From contig NC_052489.1 of the NCBI RefSeq assembly GCF_009730915.1, forward strand, positions 29,319,916-29,383,915: a stretch of DNA of 64,000 nucleotides. Direction: 5' to 3'. Numbering within the stretch: the first letter of the stretch is position 1; every line of letters begins with the position of its first letter. Made by a program: the position numbers and the translations under genes. The DNA comes from Dioscorea cayenensis subsp. rotundata. Its lineage: Eukaryota; Streptophyta; Magnoliopsida; Dioscoreales; Dioscoreaceae. Shown in pieces: positions 11,781 through 20,909 of the stretch. The notes under the pieces were generated by a model. That model was not told the DNA's origin, ran no database searches, and was given only the letters and a program-made list of their open reading frames with translations.

Positions 11781-12008
11781 ATGATGATCAAGGTCGAAAG
11801 CCCTGATGGAATGGTGTTTGAACTAGATCATAAGGTGGCGGAGCAGATCCCTTATTCATCAAGGAAACAATCCAATCATCACGTTGACCCGATGAATGCC
11901 ATCCGGATCCCTAGCATCAATGGCAAGATTCTCTCCATAATTGTGAATTTCGCAGGAAGCATACTGAACTTGTTGATTTCAATGGCAAGGTTCTCTCCAT
12001 GGTTGTGA
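11781..12008 (+). pseudogene. SKP1/ASK-like N-terminal fragment captured in the LTR
   Basis: A 75-codon frame starting ATGATG reads IKVESPDGMVFELDHKV and later IRIPSINGKILSIIVNFA. This has the order of landmarks of the N-terminal BTB/POZ-like fold of SKP1: a beta strand ending SSDG.xFEV, a VA segment, then IPLPNV..KIL..VIEY. SKP1 is the adaptor linking CUL1 to F-box proteins. The C-terminal F-box-binding helices are missing. The segment from AATGGCAAG to GTGAATTT is repeated about 65 bp later, and that copy continues as FFELADEC in another frame. Similarity is judged by eye and is moderate. Confidence 0.5.
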
Positions 12009-12722
12009 ATTTTTTTGAGCTTGCCGATGAATGTGTCTCATTTTCCAAGACCAATGCACTCGCGCTCAAAAACTATGGAGGAGATGTCTAAAATCAAGGA
12101 AACAATTCGTCAGAATCGGTGTTCTACTAAAGTAAAGTATGCTAAGAGTTCTCTTGGAAACATGGGAGGATCGATGATGTTGAGCTCTCATGGCGGAAGT
12201 ATCCTCGAAAAAGCAACCTTTCATCGATGAATGAAGAAAAAGGTGTTGGGGCAGGCTATCTGTGCTGGCTAAGCCGATCGGGTTGCCAAGCGTATTCGAG
12301 CAGTTTCAAACTCATTAGATAAAAACCAAAAAAAGTACGTGCACGCTCCCTCGCACGTAATCATGTGCCTTGAAGGATACTCGTCTTTCTCCACCAATTC
12401 TTGCATTTACATCACTAATCGAAATTAGGTGTGAAGGCAACGTCGAGCGTAGAAAGAAAACAAAAAGCAAAAAAGAATGCATGCATGTGGTCCTACACCG
12501 GTGATACGTTGCTACCCAAGCATGCTCTTCAGTTGATACCGAAAGCTTAATGTTGTAAATAGTGTCCAAGGGGGATAAACTAGGGGTCAGAGTCAAATCG
12601 GATAAATGAGAGCGAATTTTGGTGAGCTTTCAATACCAGCAGTCATATCAATGCATCTATGGGTTTCCATGCAAATGGTTTCATTCTTTAAACCACGACC
12701 ATGTATGTCCGCCAGGTGCTCG

Positions 12723-12734
12723 CCTATATAGAGC
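12723..12734 (+). promoter_or_regulatory. TATA-like element in the LTR
   Basis: CCTATATAGAGC is a good match to a plant TATA box and is kept in both LTRs (5' copy near 1883-1894). In the 3' LTR it sits about 2.7 kb before the LTR end, so transcription from the 5' LTR could start there. This is a motif match only. Confidence 0.3.
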
Positions 12735-13955
12735 TCATCATCGTCTTCATCTTCATCATCCAAACACCGAAAAAGCATTGAAAAAAATCGGGTCGCTCTT
12801 GAGCTCAAAGAACAATTGGTCGAGCCCAAGCCATCGCCTATGAAGAGCAAATGGGCAGTGATCGATTCTCCAGTCGGGTGGTCTTCGACCTCCGATCACG
12901 CCATGGAGAGCAAGAGTCCATCCGAAAAATAACTCCAAAACCAAGTGTGTGGCTGTAGAGGAGTCCTTGAGGATGGTTACGTACTTTGAGTAGTTGGGGG
13001 CCTAACTAACTCGACCCCTCTGCCTTGCATGAGAGATGTCTCTTTTCCATGGTCTCGCCCCACAATTGGCATTCCTCGAGCTTGGATCTTCACAAATTTC
13101 ACTAAAGGCAATCCCTAAAGATTCAAAGCGGAGCGTCCCAGTGGCACAAGAGCTAAAAACCCGACGTGCTAATCGTGCATGTACTAAGAGGCCAATGTTC
13201 AATAAGTAGCGAGATTCACATCGAATCCATGAATTGATAATTAAAAGCATGTGCACACCCATTTAAAAAGATGCATGTGGGAGTGAGAAGATGATGAGTA
13301 TGGAGTGTCCAGGCAATTCATAAAAAGCATAAAATGATAAAAAAATAAATTTCAATTTACGTGCGAGATAAGCATGCATGCATATTTTTTTAAAAAAATA
13401 ATAGTAAAAAGCCCCGACCCACCGTTGTTCAATGCACACCGCTCCATTATTCAAAAACAGGCACATGTGATAAGAATGGATTGAAATATATATATGAGAA
13501 ATGATTAAAATGATGCATGAACCGGTGTTTTCTCTTTTGAAGAAAAAGAGATTGCATGCATACGTGCATAATAATAGTAAAATAAATAAAAGAATTGAGA
13601 TAGCGTGCACTATGATTTCAAAGCCTCTCTAAATATCAAGTACAAGAAGCTGCCTATTACTTGGCTTTTGCGCGAGTTTTAGGATTCTAGAGTCTATCAG
13701 TTACTGTGAATCAATATAGTTCTGGTCACCAAATTAAACAAGTTGAGCAACGAAAGCTTTAACGTATATTTTAATATATTCATTGACAGTCACTGGTTTT
13801 ATTAAGTTTGAAAGGCGGTTTCATACCAATTGGAATATGCCAAAATAATAATAATAATAAAATAAAAATGATGAAAAACATGCTATAGTGAAGCTTGAGT
13901 CAAAAAGGTTGTGATGATGTTATTCATGGGAATATATACCTATATATATATATGA
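12735..13955 (+). other. LTR interior without recognisable gene
   Basis: The stretch holds a TCATCG-type run (12736-12760), a 66-codon open frame ending at 12932 and AT-rich sequence with ATGCATGCAT phrases. No domain is recognisable. It matches 1890-3110 of the 5' LTR. Confidence 0.4.
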
Positions 13956-13959
13956 TATG

Positions 13960-14145
13960 GGAGCATGTATACGTGCATGGCAAAACAAAAAAAAATAAAT
14001 AAATAAAAATAAAATAATAATAATAAGAAGCATGCATACTCACATTCGGGTTAAGCATGCATATGTGCATGGCAAAACAAAAAAAAATAAAAAAAATAAA
14101 ATAATAATAATAAGAAGCATGCATACTCACATTCGGGTTAAAAAA
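13960..14145 (+). repeat. AT-rich 90-bp tandem duplication in the LTR
   Basis: Two units each contain GTGCATGGCAAAA, an A-rich run, AATAATAATAAGAAGCATGC and ACTCACATTCGGGTTAA. The 5' LTR has the same pair at about 3115-3290, so the duplication predates the element's insertion. Confidence 0.65.
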
Positions 14146-14619
14146 TAAAATAAATGAATAAATAAATTAAAAAAAGAGGCATGGGCCACGTGAAATAATG
14201 TTAGGTAATTTGCATGTGAAAATCTAAAGTGAATAGCTTATGTATTTGTGGCTATAAAAAAATATAAAATATATATAAGGGGCTCACCATGAAAAAAAAA
14301 CAACACATGCAAATGAATATGATAAAAAAAAATGAAATGAAAATTAATGAAAATAATAAAAATAAAAAAAGCCCCACGTACCATGCACATGGGTATGAAT
14401 ATATTGAATATAGATATCTATATATATATATATATATATTCATCCCAGGGCAATTAAAATACCATTTTGAGGCGGCGGCCAAAATTGGTTTCAAAAATCA
14501 CAAAGCGATAATGAGATGAGGCATGCAACGTAATGATGACGCACATGTGGCGACATATCATGATACACATATATATAATCAAAACCAAAAGCAACCAAAT
14601 CAAGTTTCAAGATATGAAA

Positions 14620-14950
14620 AAGAGTCAATATTTGAAAAATCTATATAAATCGACAATTGAGTTCAACGTGCCTCAAGATATCAAAGGTCGAAGACCCAAA
14701 AGAGCTTCACAAGTCAATATTTGAAAAATCATATAAATCGACAATTGAACTCGAGTGGTCTCAAAACATCAAAGTCGAAGACCCAAAGAGTTTCACAAGT
14801 CAATATAAATCAACAATTGAACTCAACGGTCTCAAGACATCAAAAGTCGAAGACCCAAAGAGTTTCACAAGTCAATATAAATTGACAATTGAACTTGGCA
14901 GTCACAAGACGTCAGAATTCAAAGACCCAAAAAGTTTCACAAGTCAAGAA
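14620..14950 (+). repeat. 72-bp tandem array near the LTR 3' end, four to five copies
   Basis: Each unit reads AGTCAATATAAATCGACAAT, then TGAACTCAACGGTCTCAAGA, then CATCAAAAGTCGAAGACC, then CAAAGAGTTTCACA. GGTCT and AGACC form a short inverted pair in the better-preserved units. The 5' LTR copy is at about 3755-4060 with more indels. Confidence 0.7.
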
Positions 14951-15412
14951 GAGAGCTTCACAAGCATAGAAGCCGAAGCTTATGATAAGTCAAAATCAAG
15001 TCTATGGTTCGTCAACATGGAGAAGCCATAACTTGAAATTCAAATCAACTCAAGATGCAAATCAAATCCAAAATGCAAAATGTCGAAGACACAAGCTCGG
15101 ATACAAGTCCATAAGTCGAGATGTTTGTCAAGATGATTTCAAATTTCTTGTATTTTCAATGAAATCCATGAATTCATATTTATTGCAATGAATAAAAATT
15201 GATTGTCACAATTTGTTTCTTTTTTCACACTTATTTTCTTAATCGGAGGTTCCTGTGACAATGTCCAGGGTAATTAACATTAAGGGCTTGCCCCTAATGG
15301 AAATCATGAACCCATAATTACCATGAACGAAATATTAAAATTTGATTTGTGATCCATGCTTTTCAACCGGTCAATCCTAATCAAAGGCCGGGTGGAAAGA
15401 AAGGAGCCCACA

Positions 15413-15719
15413 GATATGTTTACCCCTGTAACTTTTTCTATATAAAATGCCATGTCATCTACGAATATTCAAAGAATTAAATTCTATAAATATTTGTACT
15501 TAATTGTTTTCCAAATGTGAGCATCATAGTCTTGCACAGTAATAAAAATTCTCATCCAAATTTTACAAATAGTTTACTGTATTAGAAAATGATTTATAAA
15601 AAAAAAAAATTATTCACTTTAGTCTTTAACCTACAGTCATCTTGAAGACAAGTGTTGAAAGCCCTAGACCTTTCTTAACTATTTTTTTTTTTATATAAAA
15701 ATTCAAACTCTAAACCACA
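15413..15719. other. Spacer between LTR element and LINE
   Basis: AT-rich sequence with no gene. GATAT (15413-15417) is the expected 3' copy of the LTR element's target-site duplication. ATTCAAACTCTAAACCAC (15701-15718) resembles the sequence after the LINE and may be its target-site duplication. Confidence 0.45.
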
Positions 15720-17119
15720 CTTAAATAATGCCCTTTTTGCCAAATGGTGGTGGAAGATTTACACTAAGCAACAAGGTTGATGGACTAAAATTATCCACTT
15801 AAATTACCTTAGCAGAGGCCCTCCTGGGCCACTCTTCCATACCCCGCCAAGGAACAAATCTTTCTTTTGGGCTGGTATCACCCCTACACTTCCTGTTTTT
15901 AGAGCTTGCACCTCGAAAATGATTCACAATGGTGCATCTACTTTTTTCTGGTACGACAACTGGATCGGTGGTTGGGCCCCTAAAGACATCTCGCCTGATC
16001 TCTTCAACATCTGCCAGACATCCTGGATTACTATCAGGCAACTCTATTTGAATATTTCTAATCTTGAGTCTTTCTTCCTTGAGGCCTCTCCTGATGATTT
16101 CATTTCCCTTATTCAATCTATTCCCAATTGTTCCTCGTCCGAGGAGGATACGAACATTTGGACTTTAGATCGTAATCACACCTTCTCGGTTCGCTCATTT
16201 TATAAATTCCTTGTTGATGGTGGGTTGCGAACCCCACTTTATCCGTCTTTCTGGAAAGTGGAATGCCCCAGCAAAGTTACACTTTTCTGTTGGTTGGCTA
16301 ATGATAACAAAATTTCAACTTTATCTAATCTGGGTAAGAAAGGTTGCAACTTCCAGAATGCAACATATACCTGTGTTATGTGTTATAAAAATTCAGAAAC
16401 TGTTGATCATCTTTTGATTCACTGTGACTTTGCTTCCCGAATTTGGGCGTATTACCTGAACGTTCTTAATTCGCATTCGAGTCCAAACTCGCTCGATCAA
16501 GTGTGGTTGTCTTGGATTCCTTCCCTGGATGCGTCCCGACGCCCTTTATGGGATCTTCTTACTAGGGCAATTCTCTGGAATATCCGGTTGGAAAGGAATA
16601 GAAGAGTTTTCAATCTTACCTTTCTCCCTATTTCATCAGTGATTTTTAAAATTTCTAATATGCTTATCGATTGGTGTTCTGCAGCTAGGGACTCGACTCA
16701 GCAAATTTCCAGCGATAACCTTCAGTCTGTCAAGCGCTCTCTCGACTTCATGAGCGTCAGATCAGCGGATCTCGCGAGCAGTTCGATCTTTCCACGACTC
16801 GGAGTGACCCTCCTGACGGACCTGAGCTGACCTCAGAGCCTCTTGGTGTGCCGTCTTGCAGTCTTGATTTGGGGAGCCTTCGTCTTTGTTTGATGTCCTG
16901 CTTTTTTTCTTTTCTCCGTCTTTTTCTTTTTTTCGTCATGTGTGGGATCGTCACACGCTGGTGTTGTGTCCTTTTTTTTTTTCTTTTTTTTCCTGTTTCT
17001 GTTTTGTAGTTTTTGTTCGGTTAGTTGTGTTCGTCGTTTGTTTTTGCTGTTTTTGATCTTTTAATAAATTCATGGTTTATCCACTTTTACTCAAAAAAAC
17101 ACACACACACACACAAATT
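15720..17119 (+). mobile_element. 5'-truncated L1-type LINE
   Basis: The segment begins inside ORF2 and ends with the plant LINE 3' signature TTTTAATAAATTCATGGTTT followed by ATCCACTTTTACTC, A7 and a CA repeat. A diverged direct repeat (ATTCAA..CTCT..ACCACA) flanks it at 15701-15718 and 17120-17137, as expected for a target-site duplication that has since mutated. The element is oriented toward the gene at 17990. Confidence 0.8.
15727..16830 (+). pseudogene. LINE ORF2 C-terminal remnant with zf-RVT domain
   Basis: In one frame the segment reads LFAKWWWKIYTKQQG, an in-frame TGA at 15778, then a long open stretch to TGA at 16828. Landmarks: FWYDNWIGG; WTLDRNHTFSVRSFY; FWKVECPSKVTLFCWLA; and CVMCYKNSETVDHLLIHC, the Cys/His cluster of the zf-RVT domain found after the reverse transcriptase in plant LINEs. 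Endonuclease and reverse transcriptase domains are missing. The premature stop and truncation make it non-functional. Confidence 0.85.
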
Positions 17120-17137
17120 ATTCAAGCCTCTACCACA

Positions 17138-17989
17138 TGAGACAATACATGTTAATAATTTATCTTTCTATATTTATTTATATTTTAAAAAAATTAGAAA
17201 TTAGTTTATATTTTTTTATAAAAATTGTAACCCAACTATATAAAAAAATGTAAATAAATAAAAATATTTTATAAAATTTTCTTAGTAAATATAATTTTTA
17301 TGAAAATACATTAGTAACTATTCACTTTTACTAGTACATATGCAGCAAATAGAAGATATGTAGTTTAGGACCGATGACTTCACCAGGGCATGAGAGCTTG
17401 ACTGTGGATGTTTTTACTTTACCTAGCTCTTTTATCTGTAATATGTTTTCTGTTCTTTTTGCTTTTCTCTATAATTTCACACCTAATGAACTCCAAAACT
17501 ATTGTGCTCATGTATTTTTGTATTTGTGTTATTATACCTGTTTTTCTTTATAATAAATTTATCATTTATTTATTTTATTAAAAAAATATTTCAAACTTCA
17601 ATTTATTAATAACTTTTACCATCACTTATCAAACAACTGCTTTCTTCTGGTTTTGCTCATTTTTCACATTGGCGTCCAACTTTTTCCCATAGTTTCCATC
17701 ACATTTTTTTAGTTGTGCACACCGTAATGCTTATCACACGAACAAACATAGCAAGTTGATTGACAATGGCATGATTTATTAAATAAACCTAACTTTAAAA
17801 CCTTAGGGACTTGATTACAAGAAATTTAAAACAATGGGGTTCAAATAAAATAAAAACAAAATACAGGGGTCGAAGTGAAAAAAACTCTATAGAGTAACGC
17901 ACACTATCCTTTTTTTAGCGGCAGAGAGCAACGGTTCGCGTCTCTTCGATTCTCTCCATTCACTCTCCCGCCATCGCTATCCTTCAACC
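17138..17989. other. Upstream region of the CSP41b gene, possible decayed LINE tail
   Basis: AT-rich. A stretch at about 17345-17590 ends TTATAATAAATTTATCATTT, then TATTTATTTTATT and A7. This resembles the 3' tail of the neighbouring LINE and may be an older copy. CTCTATAGAG near 17884, about 100 bp before the start codon, could serve as a TATA element. No gene is seen. Confidence 0.35.
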
Positions 17990-20311
17990 ATGGCCGCCGC
18001 CGCCTCCGCCTCCGCCGCCGCCGCGGCAGCCATTCTCACCGAAAGCTCCACCCTTTCTGGCTCCCCTCGCTCCACTGCTCTCCCTTCTCCTCTCCCTCGC
18101 TTCTACTCCTCTTCAGCCATCTCACCACCTTACTTTTTCCGTCCTATCCTCAGACGCCGCTCCATTCGTCCCCGATCTCCCCGTTTCTACGTCTCTTCCA
18201 ACGCCTCCGCGAAGGTAGCGGAGAGGAAGAAGGTCCTCATTGTCAACACCGACAGCGGTGGGCACGCCGTCATCGGTTTTTATCTCGCCCGTGATCTCCT
18301 CGCCTCCGGCCATGAGGTCACTATTCTGACTGTTGGAGATGCGAGCTCTGATAAGATGAAGAAACCCCCTTTCAATCGGTTCTCGGTGAGTTAAAGTGTT
18401 TTTGGTTTCTAGATTTTGATTACAAAGCCCTGATTTTGAGGGTTTTTGCAGGAGTTAGTGAGCGCTGGCGGGGAGACAGTTTGGGGAGAGCCTGCGGAGG
18501 TAGGGAATATCTTGGGATCAGCAGTGTTTGATGTGGTTTTGGATAACAATGGGAAGGATTTGGATACTGTGAAGTAAGCTTTGAGTTTATAATTCCAATT
18601 TTCTTCTGCTAATAATACTGTCTTCTTTGTTGAGACTATGATTTTGCACTTCGTCTTATCAAAATCACTGTCAAGATAGCACAATTGTAGCATGATTTGA
18701 GGCATTTGTAAAGAACATTGGACTGAATGAATGAATGGTTTTTTCTTGTCTCGTTGAATAATTTAGAGTTGGGACAGTGTGTCATTGATTTTTGTTAAAA
18801 TCGATTGTATATTGCAGGCCTGTGGTAGACTGGGCCAAAAGTTCTGGTGCTAGCCAATTTCTGTTCATTAGCAGTGCTGGAATATACAAGACAAGTGATG
18901 AGGTTCCTCATGTTGAAGGGGTAGGCTTTGTGCTTTGTAATCTCACTATTCTCTTTGGCTAATGCTTGTTGATTGGGTGTGTGGATGTCGAACTTTTGTA
19001 TACTCCAGAGAAAGCTTATCCGATTATTCATGTTGACTGGTGTCTCCAAATTCCTCTAACATATATCCTTTGTGGTCTAGTTGAAGGCTTTGACAATGGT
19101 CTAATTAACTTTACTGGATCCATAATAACTGTTCTCTTAGATTTAAACGTCTGGTTTATAATTTGTTGCCAATGAATTTATATGCATTTAACTTCTTTAC
19201 TGCTACTCTATAATTGCAAATTTTATACCTTTGCAGGACCCTGTTAAAGAGGATGCCGGTCATGCGGCAGTGGAGAAATATATTGCAGGTCTGTCATTTA
19301 GCAGCTGGGCAATATTCCGCCCGCAATATATGATAGCATCCGGAAACAACAAAGACTGCGAAGAGTGGTTTTTTGATCGTATGGCCTTTTCTAATTCTAC
19401 TTCATTTCTTCATCTCTTCCTTTGTTATTGCATTCAATTTCAATTTTTCCATTCATTAAAAAAAATAGAGAACCATATTCATAAAGGCATTCATCGGTTC
19501 TAAAATTTTCAATTCCGTTAGTTTACTCATTGAACATAAACTACATTGGCACTGATGCTCATAGAATGCAGCCTTATACACTAGACAGATATTTGAAGGC
19601 TAAGGTGAAAATTTTTCCTATAGGAGTTTCAGGAAAGAAGCGGTCATTTCCACTCTTGATTTAATGCATCTATAATGAATGAGCTTGTTGCCATGGACGT
19701 TCTGGATGGATGTCCTGCAAATAAATATAGTACCATATGACCAATCTATTTGTAGAATCATTTTACAGGAATTGTACGTGATCGACCAGTTCCGATTCCT
19801 GGATCTGGCATGCAACTGACCAACATATCTCATGTGAGGGACCTATCCAGCATGCTGGCTCTTGCTGTGGAGAAGCCTGCTGCTGCAAGTGCCAAGATAT
19901 TCAACTGTGTCAGTGACCGTGCCATCACATTCAACGGATTGGCCAAACTCTGCGCTGAAGCTGCTGGCCGGCCACTCGATATAGTTTACTATGATCCGAA
20001 GACAGTGGGAGTTGATGCAAGGAAGGCGTTTCCATTTCGTAATATGGTAAATCAGTGCACTGTTTTTCCTAAACGTCTATTGTTAAATCACCTCCACATT
20101 CAAGTGACTAAAATCATGGTGATTGTAGCACTTTTATGCAGAACCAAGAGCTCCCAAAGAGTTACTGGGTTGGACTAGCACCACAAACCTCCCAGAGGAT
20201 TTGAAGGAGAGATTTGAGGAGTATGTTAGTATTGGGAGAGACAAGAAGGAAATGAAGTTTGAAACTGATGATAAAATACTAGAGTATCTTAAAGCTCCTG
20301 TTGCCGTGTGA
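17990..20311 (+). CDS. CSP41B: Chloroplast stem-loop binding protein of 41 kDa b (CSP41b/CRB-like)
   Basis: Six exons: 17990-18385, 18452-18573, 18818-18920, 19237-19378, 19769-20046, 20129-20311. All junctions are GT..AG and in frame; the product is 407 residues. CSP41b is an atypical short-chain dehydrogenase/epimerase-fold protein that binds chloroplast RNA, stabilises plastid transcripts and rRNA, and associates with ribosomes and the plastid-encoded polymerase. Seen here: an Ala/Ser/Arg-rich N terminus of about 75 residues, fitting a transit peptide; the Rossmann start [64 protein letters not shown]; and the end [12 protein letters not shown]. The start ATG is the first one and begins the transit peptide. 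Similarity to Arabidopsis CSP41b holds along the whole protein. Confidence 0.95.
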
Positions 20312-20909
20312 TGAGTCTTTCTCGGAGAACCGTCACTGTAAATCTTTACACCATTCATGCTACTTCTCAATTGTGTGAGTTTGGATCCTTGTATTTTCCT
20401 TTTACTTCATGATTATGGTACTATGCCTTCCCCTTTGGCAACAAGTGTAAAGAGTCTTATCTCTACTTAGAGACAAGGAACAAACATGAAATGGTGATTT
20501 GACGTGTGATCTTAAAAGTTCAATGTTTTTTTTTAATAAAGCACTGCCAAAAGGATAATCAAACAGATAGACGGATATGAAAATACAATGGTTATTAAAG
20601 AATATTATACAATTCTGAAGGTCCGAAAAATATACCATTCTAATGAGATAACAGTATAACACTATGTCGGCTACTAGTGATCATTGGTTCTCATAGGCTA
20701 ATGTTTATTTTTATGCATCAAATTTCATAAGTTATAAAATTTAGTGATATTAATAATTATAATATGTTTTAAAGAAGAGTATATGATATTAAATTATTTA
20801 TAGATTAAATTCGTTCGTGGTTAGATCTAGCCAGCTTAAGCTGTTAAAACAAACCCTATAAACCAACCCAAAAAAAACCCTCTCGAACTGCGCCCAGTGA
20901 GCATCGACG
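20312..20909. other. Spacer between CSP41b and SPOUT genes
   Basis: About 600 bp holding the CSP41b 3' untranslated region and the SPOUT1-like promoter. The second half is AT-rich (TTTATAGATT near 20799 is a possible TATA region). No other gene is seen. Confidence 0.5.

Larger units (their letters stand above)
1..15412 (+). mobile_element. Non-autonomous Ty3/gypsy-type LTR retrotransposon with giant LTRs (5' end outside window)
   Basis: Positions 1-4540 recur at about 10826-15412 in the same orientation, as long direct repeats. Between them lie a gypsy integrase C-terminal remnant (8037-8225) and, just before the second repeat, a polypurine tract (9463-9477). The second repeat starts TGTTTATG and ends CCCACA, so it has TG..CA ends. 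The 3' LTR is about 5935 bp and the internal region about 4937 bp. No gag, protease, reverse transcriptase or RNase H is recognisable, so the element would need proteins from a relative, like plant LARD-type derivatives. The base pairs right after the 3' LTR are GATAT; the matching 5' target-site copy lies outside the window. The family is not identified. Confidence 0.85.
9478..15412 (+). repeat. 3' LTR, complete, about 5.9 kb
   Basis: It starts TGTTTATG after the polypurine tract and ends CCCACA where similarity to the 5' copy stops. In order it holds: an AT-rich leader, a 50-bp tandem array (9655-10815), AT-rich sequence, a purine tract (about 11280-11780), the SKP1-like fragment (11781-12008), a TATA-like CCTATATAGAGC at 12723-12734, an AT-rich 90-bp duplication (13960-14145), a 72-bp array (14620-14950) and a conserved tail. 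Most plant LTRs are 0.2-2 kb, so this is extreme. Confidence 0.85.

Noticed and set aside
11432-11791. Lys-rich (plus) and Phe-rich (minus) frames over the purine tract
   Set aside because: Products of low-complexity GAA/AAG sequence; not conserved in frame between the two LTRs.
12732-12932. 66-codon frame with a Ser run after the LTR TATA-like motif
   Set aside because: Begins right after a stop inside the TATA motif, the Ser run comes from a TCATCG microsatellite, and the 5' LTR copy is frameshifted. No recognised family.
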